16,861 nucleotides of DNA from Fimenecus sp045632525 (GCA_045632525.1 JAZQWV010000087.1:1-16861), one strand, 5' to 3'; shown: positions 1 through 7,228, counted from the stretch's first letter. Notes: generated from the sequence alone by a model not told the origin. Translations and numbers: made by a program.

Positions 1-132
1 ATGCCTGGTGACAACGTTGTTATGGACGTTGAACTCATCACTCCTATCGCTATCGAAGAAGGTCTTCGTTTCGCTATCCGTGAAGGCGGTAGAACAGTTG
101 GTTCAGGCGTTGTTACAAAGATTAACGAATAA
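1..132 (+). CDS. tuf: Elongation factor Tu, C-terminal 43 residues (5' end outside window)
   Basis: The reading frame is open from the first base and encodes the end of EF-Tu domain III, including the conserved stretches GDNVVMDVELITPIA, GLRFAIREGGRTVG and GVVTKI, with the stop at 130-132. EF-Tu is the cytoplasmic GTPase that brings aminoacyl-tRNA to the ribosome; domain III contacts the tRNA T-stem. The ATG at position 1 is an internal Met codon, not the true start, so only about a tenth of the gene is present. A strong terminator follows 26 bases after the stop, so tuf closes its operon here. The identification rests on strong family-specific sequence memory. Confidence 0.96.
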   Translation: MPGDNVVMDVELITPIAIEEGLRFAIREGGRTVGSGVVTKINE

Positions 133-157
133 TCTAATATAGTTATTCAATAATTTT

Positions 158-186
158 GCCCCATCCTTTTGGATGGGGCTTTTTTC
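158..186 (+). terminator. Intrinsic terminator after tuf
   Basis: A perfect 9-bp GC-rich stem (158-166 with 171-179) closes a TTTT loop and is followed by a run of T to 185. This is a textbook Rho-independent terminator. The -35 hexamer of the next promoter begins at 187, directly after the T tract. Confidence 0.93.
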
Positions 187-215
187 TTGACTATTTATTC
201 AAAATGTTTTATACT
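187..215 (+). promoter_or_regulatory. Sigma-A type promoter of the DUF896 gene
   Basis: TTGACT at 187-192 and TATACT at 210-215 are separated by 17 bp. Expected transcription start is near 222, giving a leader of about 25 nt before the ATG at 247. The -35 box abuts the T tract of the tuf terminator. Confidence 0.8.
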
Positions 216-246
216 ATACAAGCATTAAAACCAAAGGAAGTATAAT

Positions 247-459
247 ATGGAACAGAAAAAAATGGATAGAATCAGTGAACTCTATCGAAAATCTCAGTCA
301 GTAGGGCTTACAGAAGAAGAAAAAGCAGAACAAGCAGTTCTTCGTCGTGAATATATCGACAGTTTCAAGCGTAGTTTAACAGGTCAACTTGATAATATGT
401 ATATTGTTGATGAAAAAGGCAATAAAACAAAAGTTGAACGCAAAGGTAAGAAGAAATAA
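247..459 (+). CDS. DUF896 / UPF0291 family small protein (YnzC-like)
   Basis: The 70-residue protein has the layout of the DUF896 (UPF0291) family, of which Bacillus YnzC is a member. An N-terminal helical hairpin carries I-x-ELYRKS (residues 9-16), then GLTEEEKAEQ (20-29) and LRREYIDSFKRS (32-43). The tail is basic, with KGNK and RKGKKK. It has no membrane segment or signal and should be cytoplasmic. The family is widespread in Firmicutes; some members are linked to the SOS regulon, but no LexA-like box is evident here, so a DNA-damage role is not supported. Ribosome binding site AAAGGAAG lies at 233-240. It is monocistronic, with its own promoter and a possible terminator hairpin at 501-536. 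Confidence 0.88.
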   Translation: MEQKKMDRISELYRKSQSVGLTEEEKAEQAVLRREYIDSFKRSLTGQLDNMYIVDEKGNKTKVERKGKKK

Positions 460-494
460 AACTGAATATATTGGGGTATAATAAGCCTTAAATC

Positions 495-524
495 TTGACT
501 AAACCGCTAAATGTAGTGTATAAT
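495..524 (+). promoter_or_regulatory. Promoter of the type IIA topoisomerase operon
   Basis: TTGACT at 495-500 and TATAAT at 519-524 are 18 bp apart. The predicted start is near 531, leaving a leader of about 50 nt. The -10 box sits in the loop of a 12-bp inverted repeat (501-536), so promoter and hairpin occupy the same bases. Confidence 0.82.
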
Positions 525-541
525 ATTTAGTGGTTTAATTT
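501..541 (+). terminator. 12-bp inverted repeat with T-rich tail overlapping the topoisomerase promoter
   Basis: The arms 501-512 and 525-536 pair over 12 positions, with one G.U pair in RNA, around a 12-nt loop; a T-rich tract follows. In a transcript coming from the DUF896 gene this would fold as a terminator. As duplex DNA it is an imperfect palindrome surrounding the -10 box, so it could instead be an operator. The sequence alone does not decide between the two. Confidence 0.6.
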
Positions 542-580
542 TTTTATTTATGTAATTTTTGGTAAAGGATGTAAAAGCTT

Positions 581-2566
581 ATGGCAAAAAAAGCATCTTA
601 TGGTAACGAAAGTATTTCACAATTAAAAGGCGCTGACCGTGTCCGCAAACGTCCAGCCGTTATTTTTGGCTCAGATGGTATTGAGGGTTGTCAGCATTCT
701 GTCTTTGAAATTCTTTCAAACTCAATCGATGAAGCAAGGGAAGGTTATGGTGACAAAATCGTTGTAACTCGTTTTCTTGATGGCTCAGTTGAAATTCAGG
801 ACTTTGGTCGTGGTATTCCTGTTGACTTCAATAAGAAAGAAAATTGCTATAACTGGGAATTAGTATTCTGCGAGTTGTATGCAGGTGGTAAATATGATAC
901 CAACGACGGTGGCAACTATGAATATTCATTAGGTCTTAACGGTCTTGGTCTTTGTGCAACACAATATGCATCAGAATACATGGATGCTGAAATTCATACA
1001 GGTGGCTTTAAATATCTTCTTCACTTTGAAAAGGGTGAAATTGCAGGGGATATGATTAAAGAACCATATAACAAAAAAGATACAGGTTCTCGTATCCGTT
1101 GGAAACCTGACTTGAAAGTATTCACAGACATCAATATTCCACTTGAATATTATCAAGAAACAATCAAGCGTCAGTCTGTTGTCAATGCCGGTATTAAATT
1201 TATCCTTAAAAATCAGATTTCAGGCAGCAGTTTTGAAACATTTGAATATGTTTATGATAACGGCGTAACAGACTATGTAAAAGAAATTGCAAACGGAACA
1301 GAAATGTCATCTGTGCAGTTCTGGTCAGCAGAGCGTACAGGTCGTGACCGTGCCGATATGAAAGATTATCGTGTAAAGATTACTGCGTCTCTATGCTTCT
1401 CAAATAAAATCCAACTTAAAGAGTATTATCATAACTCAAGCTTTTTGGAGTATGGTGGCGCACCTGAAAAAGCATTCAGAAGTGCCTTTGTTGCTGAAAT
1501 TGATAATTATCTTAAAACTAATGGTAAATACCTTAAAAGCGACTCTAAAATCAATTATCAGGACGTTGAAGATTGTTTGATTTTAGTCGTGTCTTCATTC
1601 TCAACACAGACTTCTTATGAGAACCAGACTAAAAAAGCAATAACAAATAAATTTATTCAAGAAGCAATGACAGAATTCTTCCGTCATCAACTTGAAATTT
1701 ACTTCCTTGAAAATAAACTTGATGCAGATAAGATTACAAATCAAGTTCTTATCAATATGCGTTCAAGAATTAAGGCAGAAACAACAAGAATCAATATTAA
1801 AAAGACATTGCAGTCAAGCAATGATATGACTAGCCGTGTTGAAAAATTTGTTGACTGCCGAAGCAAAGATGTTAATGAAAGAGAAATATTCATAGTAGAG
1901 GGCGACTCTGCTCTTGGTGCTTGTAAGCAAGCTCGTGATTCATCATTCCAGGCAATTATCCCAGTTCGTGGTAAAATCCTTAACTGCTTAAAGAGTGAAT
2001 ACGATAAGATTTTCAAAAGTGATATTATCGTTGACCTTATTAAAGTGCTTGGTTGTGGTGTTGAAGTAAATTCAAAGAAGAGCAAAGAGGTTTCTTCATT
2101 CAATATCAACGATTTAAGATGGAATAAAGTTATTATCTGTACCGACGCGGACGTTGACGGCTTCCATATCAGAACACTTATTCTCACAATGATTCATCGT
2201 CTTATGCCAACAATTATCCGTGAAGGCAAAGTGTTTATCGCTGAATCACCACTTTATGAAATCCGTTCAAAAGACGAAACTTACTTTTGCTATACTGAAA
2301 AAGAAAAAGCAGATGTATTAGAACAAATCGGTAATGCAAAATACACAATTCAGCGTTCAAAAGGTCTTGGTGAATGCGACGCTGATATGATGTGGCTTAC
2401 AACAATGAATCCTAAAACTCGTCGTCTAATTAAAGTTGAGCCTGATAATATCGAATCACTTATGACAGAACGATTTGAACTCTTTATGGGTGACGACTTG
2501 CAGGGAAGAAAAGATTTTATCGCAGAAAATGGTCATATCTATATTGACCTTGCAGATATTTCTTAA
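581..2566 (+). CDS. parE: DNA topoisomerase IV/gyrase-like subunit B (type IIA, ATPase + TOPRIM)
   Basis: This is the 661-residue ATPase subunit of a type IIA topoisomerase. The GHKL ATPase domain shows EILSNSIDEA (about 43-52), DFGRGIP (74-80), GLNGLGL (118-124) and the transducer lysine in NQTKK. The TOPRIM domain follows with VEGDSALG (about residue 440), CTDADVDGFHIRTL (about 520) and QRSKGLGE. Length fits ParE/GyrB without the long Gram-negative insertion. Two family motifs deviate from the common form: GDSALGACKQARD where GDSAGGSAKQGRD is usual, and GLNGLG where GLHGVG is usual. Such divergence suits the second type IIA pair found in many Clostridia. The partner subunit starts 15 bp downstream, so the two are surely cotranscribed. 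The name parE rests on the partner lacking a gyrase-specific GyrA box; supercoiling versus decatenation preference is not proven. Confidence 0.9.
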   Translation: MAKKASYGNESISQLKGADRVRKRPAVIFGSDGIEGCQHSVFEILSNSIDEAREGYGDKIVVTRFLDGSVEIQDFGRGIPVDFNKKENCYNWELVFCELYAGGKYDTNDGGNYEYSLGLNGLGLCATQYASEYMDAEIHTGGFKYLLHFEKGEIAGDMIKEPYNKKDTGSRIRWKPDLKVFTDINIPLEYYQETIKRQSVVNAGIKFILKNQISGSSFETFEYVYDNGVTDYVKEIANGTEMSSVQFWSAERTGRDRADMKDYRVKITASLCFSNKIQLKEYYHNSSFLEYGGAPEKAFRSAFVAEIDNYLKTNGKYLKSDSKINYQDVEDCLILVVSSFSTQTSYENQTKKAITNKFIQEAMTEFFRHQLEIYFLENKLDADKITNQVLINMRSRIKAETTRINIKKTLQSSNDMTSRVEKFVDCRSKDVNEREIFIVEGDSALGACKQARDSSFQAIIPVRGKILNCLKSEYDKIFKSDIIVDLIKVLGCGVEVNSKKSKEVSSFNINDLRWNKVIICTDADVDGFHIRTLILTMIHRLMPTIIREGKVFIAESPLYEIRSKDETYFCYTEKEKADVLEQIGNAKYTIQRSKGLGECDADMMWLTTMNPKTRRLIKVEPDNIESLMTERFELFMGDDLQGRKDFIAENGHIYIDLADIS

Positions 2567-2581
2567 AAGGGAGGGATATAA

Positions 2582-4822
2582 ATGGCAAGAAAAAAGAAAG
2601 TAGTTGAAACCGAAATCACCGAAGAGCAAATGAATGCTCACATTATCGGTGCAGGTGAGGTTGTAACTCAGAATATTACTCATACTCTTGAAACCAACTT
2701 TATGCCTTACGCAATGAGCGTTATCGTATCCCGTGCAATCCCTGAAATTGACGGTTTCAAACCATCACACAGAAAATTACTTTATACAATGTATAAAATG
2801 GGACTTTTAAACGGTGGCAGAGTGAAATCTGCAAATATCGTTGGTCGCACAATGCAACTTAACCCTCACGGTGATGCTGCTATCTATGAAACAATGGTGC
2901 GTCTTTCAAAGGGTAATGAGAGCTTGCTGCATCCTTATGTTGACTCAAAGGGTAACTTTGGTAAAGCATATTCAAAAAATATGGCTTATGCTGCATCACG
3001 TTATACTGAAGCAAAGCTTGAAGCAATCGCAAGCGAGCTTTTTAAGGATATTGATAAAGATACAGTTGATTTTGTTGATAACTATGACGCAACAATGCAA
3101 GAACCAACATTATTGCCAGTAACATTCCCATCAATTCTCGTGAATGCAAATACAGGTATCGCAGTTGGTATGGCGTCATCAATCTGTTCATTTAATCTTC
3201 GCGAAATCTGTGAAACAACAATCGGTCTTATTAAAGATAGCGATTTTGATGTTATGGAAACTCTCAAAGCCCCTGATTTTATCGGCGGTGGCAAGATTAT
3301 CTATAATCGTGACCAGATGGCAGAAATTTATCGCACAGGTCGTGGCGGATTTAAAGTTAGAGCAAAATATACTTATGATAAATCAAATAACTGTATTGAT
3401 ATTACTGAAATCCCACCAACAACAACTGCAGAAGCAATAATTGATAAGGTTATTGAAAAGGTTAAGGCTAATTCTATCCGTGAAATCAGCGACATTCGTG
3501 ACGAAACTGATAAGAAAGGTCTTAAGATTACAATCGACTTAAAGCGTGGCACAGACCCTGAAAAGCTTATGCAAAAGCTTTATAAAATGACTACTCTTGA
3601 AGACACATTCTCTTGCAACTTCAATGTGCTTATTGCAGGTGTGCCTCAGGTGTTGGGCGTTGCAGATTTGCTTTTAGAATGGATTGCATTCCGTACAGAG
3701 TGTGTAAACCGTCGTGTTTATTTCGATTTGACAAAAGCAAAAGATAAATTACATCTCTTGTTAGGTCTTCAAAAAATTCTTCTTGACATTGACAAGGCAA
3801 TTAAAATTGTCCGTGAAACTGAAGAAGAAGCAGAAGTTGTGCCTAATTTGATGATTGGTTTCGGCATTGATAAAATTCAGGCTGAATATGTTGCTGAAAT
3901 CAAACTTCGTCACTTGAACCGTGAATACATTCTCAAACGCTTAAAGGATATCGACGACCTTAAAAAGCAAATTGAAGATATGGAAGATATTCTTTCAAGC
4001 AAAGCAAGAGTTAAGAAGATTATCGTTGAAGAGCTTAAAACAATTGCCGATAAATATGGCAAAGACAGACTCACAGAAATCGTTTATTCACAAGAAATCG
4101 AAGAAATGGAAGAAGAAATCGAAGAAATTCCTGATTATCCTGTTACATTGTTCTTTACAAAAGAGGGTTATTTTAAAAAGATTACTCCATTGTCACTTCG
4201 TATGAGTGGTGAACATAAACTCAAAGAAAACGACGAAATCATTTCAACGGTTGAAACAACTAACAGTACAGAGCTTATGTTCTTTACAAATAAATGTCAG
4301 GTTTATAAAACACGAGCAAATGAGTTTGACGATACAAAAGCAAGTGTATTGGGTGACTATGTTGGAACAAAACTTCAAATGGAGCCTGAGGAAACTGCTA
4401 TTTCAATGGTTGTTCTTAAAGAGTATAAAGGTTATATGCTCTTCTTCTTCCAAAATGGTAAGGTAGCAAAGGTTGATATCTCTGCTTATGAAACCAAGAC
4501 CAACCGTAAAAAGCTCATTAAGGCTTATTCTGATAAGAGTCCGTTGGTTGCAGCAATCTATGTACCACAGGATAAAGAATTTGTAATCCGTTCAAGTGCA
4601 GGTAGATATTTGCTCTTCAATTCAGGTGCAATTTCTTCTAAGACTACAAAAGATAGCCAAGGCGTTGCAGTAATGACTCTTAAAAAAGGTCATCGCATTG
4701 AAGAAATAACTGATTTTAAAGACGGTCAGTTTGTAAAACCTAGCAGATACAGAACAAAGAATCTTCCATCTGCAGGTGCAATACTTAGCGCAGATGACCA
4801 AGGCGAACAACTCACATTCTAA
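2582..4822 (+). CDS. parC: DNA topoisomerase IV/gyrase-like subunit A (breakage-reunion)
   Basis: The 746-residue subunit carries the DNA cleavage machinery. The winged-helix region contains DGFKPSHRKLLYTMY (57-71), and the catalytic tyrosine is Y141 in AASRYTEAKL, preceded by the conserved R140. The quinolone pocket reads PHGDAAIYE (95-103), so the position equal to E. coli GyrA Ser83 is Ala99 and the Asp87 position is Glu103. After the coiled-coil and tower region, the C-terminal part (from about 520) shows roughly four recognisable beta-pinwheel blades. It has no QRRGGKG-type GyrA box at the place where gyrase has one, which favours a topoisomerase IV-like enzyme over a true gyrase. An unusually acidic stretch (EEMEEEIEEI) precedes the pinwheel. 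A strong GGGAGGG ribosome site lies before the ATG. Confidence 0.9.
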   Translation: MARKKKVVETEITEEQMNAHIIGAGEVVTQNITHTLETNFMPYAMSVIVSRAIPEIDGFKPSHRKLLYTMYKMGLLNGGRVKSANIVGRTMQLNPHGDAAIYETMVRLSKGNESLLHPYVDSKGNFGKAYSKNMAYAASRYTEAKLEAIASELFKDIDKDTVDFVDNYDATMQEPTLLPVTFPSILVNANTGIAVGMASSICSFNLREICETTIGLIKDSDFDVMETLKAPDFIGGGKIIYNRDQMAEIYRTGRGGFKVRAKYTYDKSNNCIDITEIPPTTTAEAIIDKVIEKVKANSIREISDIRDETDKKGLKITIDLKRGTDPEKLMQKLYKMTTLEDTFSCNFNVLIAGVPQVLGVADLLLEWIAFRTECVNRRVYFDLTKAKDKLHLLLGLQKILLDIDKAIKIVRETEEEAEVVPNLMIGFGIDKIQAEYVAEIKLRHLNREYILKRLKDIDDLKKQIEDMEDILSSKARVKKIIVEELKTIADKYGKDRLTEIVYSQEIEEMEEEIEEIPDYPVTLFFTKEGYFKKITPLSLRMSGEHKLKENDEIISTVETTNSTELMFFTNKCQVYKTRANEFDDTKASVLGDYVGTKLQMEPEETAISMVVLKEYKGYMLFFFQNGKVAKVDISAYETKTNRKKLIKAYSDKSPLVAAIYVPQDKEFVIRSSAGRYLLFNSGAISSKTTKDSQGVAVMTLKKGHRIEEITDFKDGQFVKPSRYRTKNLPSAGAILSADDQGEQLTF

Positions 4823-4823
4823 T

Positions 4824-5018
4824 TGCAAAATCTTTGATTTTGCATCGATATAAATCCTTGCAGGATTTTCGATATACGCGAACGCGTTCGATATGTGCTG
4901 ACGCACTCGATATGTTCACTTCGTGAACGAGATTTATATCATATCGAGTTTGAGCGTCAGCGAAAACATATCGATTTTGCAAAGTAAAAATATCGAGCAA
5001 TCGAAGATTGCATATCGA
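4824..5018. repeat. Composite array of eight mini-hairpins separated by TCGATAT / ATATCGA heptamers
   Basis: Four copies of TCGATAT (4845, 4869, 4888, 4907) alternate with short hairpins, then four copies of the reverse complement ATATCGA (4941, 4968, 4990, 5012) alternate with further hairpins. The hairpins are 4824-4844 (9-bp stem), 4852-4868 (7 bp), 4876-4887 (5 bp), 4895-4906 (4 bp), 4914-4928 (6 bp, TTC loop), 4948-4967 (imperfect), 4975-4989 (6 bp with one G.U) and 4997-5011 (6 bp, GAA loop). An extra arm pair, GATATAAATC at 4847-4856 and GATTTATATC at 4931-4940, brackets the left half. The heptamers could pair across the centre to form a branched stem with a hairpin at every joint. No convincing gene lies here; the short minus-strand frames across it are products of the palindromes. 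Confidence 0.85.
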
Positions 5019-5063
5019 CATTGACTTAAAAAAATAATTCAATTTATAGTTTAATAAATGTAG

Positions 5064-5090
5064 GGGACGCCGACTCGGCGTCCCTTTTTT
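5064..5090 (+). terminator. Strong intrinsic terminator downstream of the topoisomerase operon and hairpin array
   Basis: A 9-bp GC-rich stem (5064-5072 with 5076-5084) around a 3-nt loop is followed by TTTTTT (5085-5090). It ends transcription from the topoisomerase operon, which would therefore carry the hairpin array in its 3' untranslated region. The preceding TGTAGGGG and the exact palindrome resemble small repeats scattered in Clostridia genomes, so it may itself be a copy of a repeat. Confidence 0.88.
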
Positions 5091-5091
5091 A

Positions 5092-5120
5092 TTGACAAAA
5101 TAATGCTAAAATGATATATT
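5092..5120 (+). promoter_or_regulatory. Promoter of the lipoprotein gene
   Basis: Consensus TTGACA (5092-5097) and TATATT (5115-5120) are spaced by 17 bp. The expected start is near 5127. The leader then contains a small imperfect hairpin (5132-5139 with 5144-5151, one mismatch) before the ribosome binding site. Confidence 0.8.
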
Positions 5121-5172
5121 TGACACAGTAGGGGCGATTCACAAATCACCCGTAAATAAAGGGGATATGGTT

Positions 5173-6498
5173 ATGAAAAAGATTTTTATTCCAATAATAT
5201 TGTTGTTGTGTTTAAGTCTGACGGCTTGTGGAAATGTATCACAACAAGATGGCTCTTTAGATAATCAGTCAGGTGATGATTCAAAAGGTTTCTTTGATAG
5301 ACTTTTTGGCGGATTTAACAATTCATCAACATCTTCAAACGAATCCGAAATCGACATTTTTAGTGAACCACAAATTGTTCTTGACCAAACAACTGTTGAA
5401 TTAGAAGAATTGCGTGACGATAAAGAAAATCTTGTAGGCTATTATCGCACTACAGAAGGAATAAACTGTGGTGTTTACGGTTACATGCTATTTGAAATTC
5501 TTGATTTAGATAAGAATGTGCTGTTTTCATACACCCCTACATTCGCAGGTCAAGACTTAAAAATTTATATGCCACCTCAATATATTAGTATAACTGAAAC
5601 AGATTCATGGGGTGAATATAATCCAAACATAAACTGTAATAATTATATTTTTATATATAATGGAACAGGAAATCCTGTTGCGTACAATGAAGTTAGAAAT
5701 GGTGAAGTTACTCGTTTTGACCTCTATAGTAAGAATGGCGAATTGGTAAATAGCATTACTCCTACAGACCCTAAAAATGGTTTAGATATTTGGGACTGCC
5801 GTAATTTTGAGTACAGTGAAGGCTATTATTTCCTAGTGAGTGAATTTGTTGAATATGTGCGTGAAGGGGATATGAATCAATTATGTTCGTCACGTGAAAT
5901 ATATTATGATTCTGATTGGAATTTGTTGTGCGAAATTGAGTATGATTATACCGAGAATAACGATAAAACTGGTTTAGTACATACACGTGCCAAAGTAAAA
6001 AACGCATCGGGCAAGGTTTTGGGAACCTATGAACGCGCTGGTTTAGATGCTCTGTTGAAATTAGAACCTTGTCAACATATTGAATATGATTTTACTATTT
6101 ACTACAACCCAGAAAGCGATTGCTTATGGGTTCGCAATAGCAACGGATATGATGATGTATATTGTTCCAATTATGTAAATTATGAGTGCATCGACTTAAG
6201 TGAAAATAAAGTTCTTTTTAAATTAGATAAAACTTATCAAGATGGTAATGAGTATATAACAGAATACTCATATCGTGGTGGCAAGCTGATAGCAACTGCA
6301 CCTGCAAAGGGCTCTCGTTATTCAAAGGTTAAAATATATGACAATAAAGGTAATTTATTAGAAACTGTTGAAGCATCCAACGGAGAAGTTTTAGAAATTA
6401 ATTGGGCTGAATATAATAGTTATGGCTACATAAGTTTTTATGATACAGAAGGTAACAGTATTTCCAATGGCAGAGAAGTTTATTTTGGATGGGAATAA
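5173..6498 (+). CDS. Predicted lipoprotein of unknown function
   Basis: The 441-residue protein begins with a lysine-rich start, a hydrophobic stretch and the lipobox LTAC, so it should be lipidated at the cysteine (about residue 19) and anchored outside the membrane. A low-complexity Ser/Asn/Asp linker follows. The rest is rich in Tyr, Asn, Asp and Glu, with beta-type repeats such as YDNKGNLLE and YSKNGELV that suggest an extracellular beta-sheet or propeller-like fold. I do not recognise a family. The ATG at 5173 is preferred over 5167 because the AAGGGG ribosome site ends 8 nt before it. It has its own promoter. A hairpin after the stop (6522-6543) lacks a T run on this strand, so its 3' end is unclear. 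Confidence 0.85.
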   Translation: MKKIFIPIILLLCLSLTACGNVSQQDGSLDNQSGDDSKGFFDRLFGGFNNSSTSSNESEIDIFSEPQIVLDQTTVELEELRDDKENLVGYYRTTEGINCGVYGYMLFEILDLDKNVLFSYTPTFAGQDLKIYMPPQYISITETDSWGEYNPNINCNNYIFIYNGTGNPVAYNEVRNGEVTRFDLYSKNGELVNSITPTDPKNGLDIWDCRNFEYSEGYYFLVSEFVEYVREGDMNQLCSSREIYYDSDWNLLCEIEYDYTENNDKTGLVHTRAKVKNASGKVLGTYERAGLDALLKLEPCQHIEYDFTIYYNPESDCLWVRNSNGYDDVYCSNYVNYECIDLSENKVLFKLDKTYQDGNEYITEYSYRGGKLIATAPAKGSRYSKVKIYDNKGNLLETVEASNGEVLEINWAEYNSYGYISFYDTEGNSISNGREVYFGWE

Positions 6499-6512
6499 GC
6501 AAAGAATATTAT

Positions 6513-6543
6513 AAACAAAAAACCGACCGAATAAACGGTCGGT
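6513..6543 (-). terminator. Hairpin oriented as a minus-strand terminator between lipoprotein and secG
   Basis: An 8-bp perfect stem (6522-6529 with 6536-6543) closes a 6-nt loop. On the minus strand it is followed by TTTTTTGTTT, as in an intrinsic terminator. On the plus strand it has only an A tract before it and no T run. No minus-strand gene needing a terminator is visible nearby, so it may be a mobile hairpin or a 3'-end stabiliser of the lipoprotein mRNA. Confidence 0.5.
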
Positions 6544-6652
6544 ACAGACTAAGTGGCAAACGCAAATACATCACTTTTGTCTGCAAAAATATTATTATCA
6601 TAAATAATATGAATATTCATATAAAAAATATCAAAATTTTTACAAAAAAGAC

Positions 6653-6681
6653 TTGCATTTTTTAAAATGTTATGTTAGAAT
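6653..6681 (+). promoter_or_regulatory. Promoter of secG
   Basis: TTGCAT (6653-6658) and TAGAAT (6676-6681) are separated by 17 bp. Transcription should start near 6688, about 35 nt before the secG ATG. The tRNA gene downstream may also depend on this promoter because no clear terminator separates them. Confidence 0.7.
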
Positions 6682-6722
6682 ATCAAGGCTGTTAAAAATA
6701 TAGTGATTTGGAGGTACGAGAA

Positions 6723-6974
6723 ATGTCAGCACTTCAGATAGTTTTAGGCATAGTTCTTATTCTTTTGGCAGTTTTAATTATTGTGCTTGTTATGTTGCAA
6801 GAAAGTCATCAACAAGGTCTCTCTGGTGCCATTTCTGGCGGTTCTTCTGAATCTTTCTTCGGCAAGAATAAGGGTAGAACAGATGAAGCAAAGAAAGCAT
6901 TCCTTACAAAGATTTTGGCTTCAATTTTCCTTGTGCTTGTTCTAATTGCTTCAATCGCAGTAATTTTTGCTTAA
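6723..6974 (+). CDS. secG: Protein translocase subunit SecG
   Basis: The 83-residue protein has the SecG plan: a first transmembrane helix (about 4-25), a short cytoplasmic loop with LQESHQQGLSGAISGGSSES and FFGKNKG, and a second transmembrane helix near the end (about 60-82). SecG is the small accessory subunit of the SecYEG channel and assists SecA-driven export across the plasma membrane. The GGAGG ribosome site at 6710-6714, 8 nt before the ATG, fixes the start at 6723. The gene stands alone, with tRNA-Lys 31 bp after its stop. A small hairpin (6983-6998) without a T run lies between them. Confidence 0.95.
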   Translation: MSALQIVLGIVLILLAVLIIVLVMLQESHQQGLSGAISGGSSESFFGKNKGRTDEAKKAFLTKILASIFLVLVLIASIAVIFA

Positions 6975-7005
6975 ATAATAATCCCGACAATAGTCGGGTG
7001 AATAT

Positions 7006-7081
7006 GATCCACTAGCTCAGTTGGCAGAGCACTTGACTTTTAATCAAGGTGTCCGGAGTTCGAATCTCCGGTGGATCACCA
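7006..7081 (+). tRNA. tRNA-Lys (anticodon UUU), CCA encoded
   Basis: The acceptor stem GATCCAC (7006-7012) pairs with GTGGATC (7071-7077), followed by discriminator A7078 and encoded CCA (7079-7081). The D-arm contains AGCTCAGTTGG. The anticodon stem CTTGA/TCAAG (7032-7036 with 7044-7048) holds a loop with TTT at 7039-7041, which reads Lys codons AAA/AAG. The T-arm GGAG-TTCGAAT-CTCC is intact. All four arms are regular. Confidence 0.98.
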
Positions 7082-7086
7082 AAAAG

Positions 7087-7123
7087 AGAAAAGTCGCACG
7101 ATAGTGTGACTTTTCTTTTTTTG
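7087..7123 (+). terminator. Intrinsic terminator of tRNA-Lys
   Basis: A 13-bp stem (7087-7099 with 7104-7116, one G.U) with GATA loop is followed by TTTTTTT. Its left-arm sequence GAGAAAAGTCGC (7086-7097) reappears inverted at 7168-7179 in the repeat region that follows. Confidence 0.92.
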
Positions 7124-7135
7124 TATTATTAATTA

Positions 7136-7228
7136 TTCAATATTCATTATTCACTATTCATTTCTTTGCGACTTTTCTCAATGAATAATGAATATTGAAG
7201 TCGCGTTGCTAATGAATAATGAATAATT
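7136..7228. repeat. AT-rich inverted/direct repeats upstream of the four-helix-bundle gene
   Basis: An 18-bp perfect inverted repeat joins 7136-7153 to 7182-7199. Inside it lies a second pair, GCGACTT (7168-7174) with AAGTCGC (7198-7204). A near-copy of the right arm, beginning AATGAATAATGAATA, recurs at 7211-7225 in direct orientation, 31 bp after the first copy at 7180. The 7168-7179 segment is also an inverted copy of the tRNA-Lys terminator arm. The region 7124-7278 holds no gene other than the start of the next one; it is repeat-derived. Confidence 0.8.

Noticed and set aside
1741..2187. Minus-strand 148-residue open frame inside the topoisomerase B gene
   Set aside because: It is the antisense shadow of the conserved TOPRIM region, with Leu/Ser/Ile-rich composition and no ribosome site. 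Similar shadows at 8004-8429 and 14717-15064 were dropped for the same reason.
4845..5018. CRISPR array
   Set aside because: The repeated unit is only 7 bp, inverts orientation at the centre, and the intervening segments are short hairpins rather than 30-40 bp unique spacers; no cas genes are near.
4622..5042. Minus-strand open frames across the hairpin array
   Set aside because: They arise from palindromic repeat DNA, match no family, overlap the real topoisomerase gene end, and change frame within the repeats.
6545..6583. Imperfect CAGAC...GTCTG structure upstream of secG
   Set aside because: Pairing is interrupted by mismatches and there is no known riboswitch motif; too weak to annotate.
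6983..6998. Terminator between secG and tRNA-Lys
   Set aside because: A 6-bp CCCGAC/GTCGGG hairpin exists but is followed by GTGAATATG without a T run, so it is more likely a processing or spacer structure.
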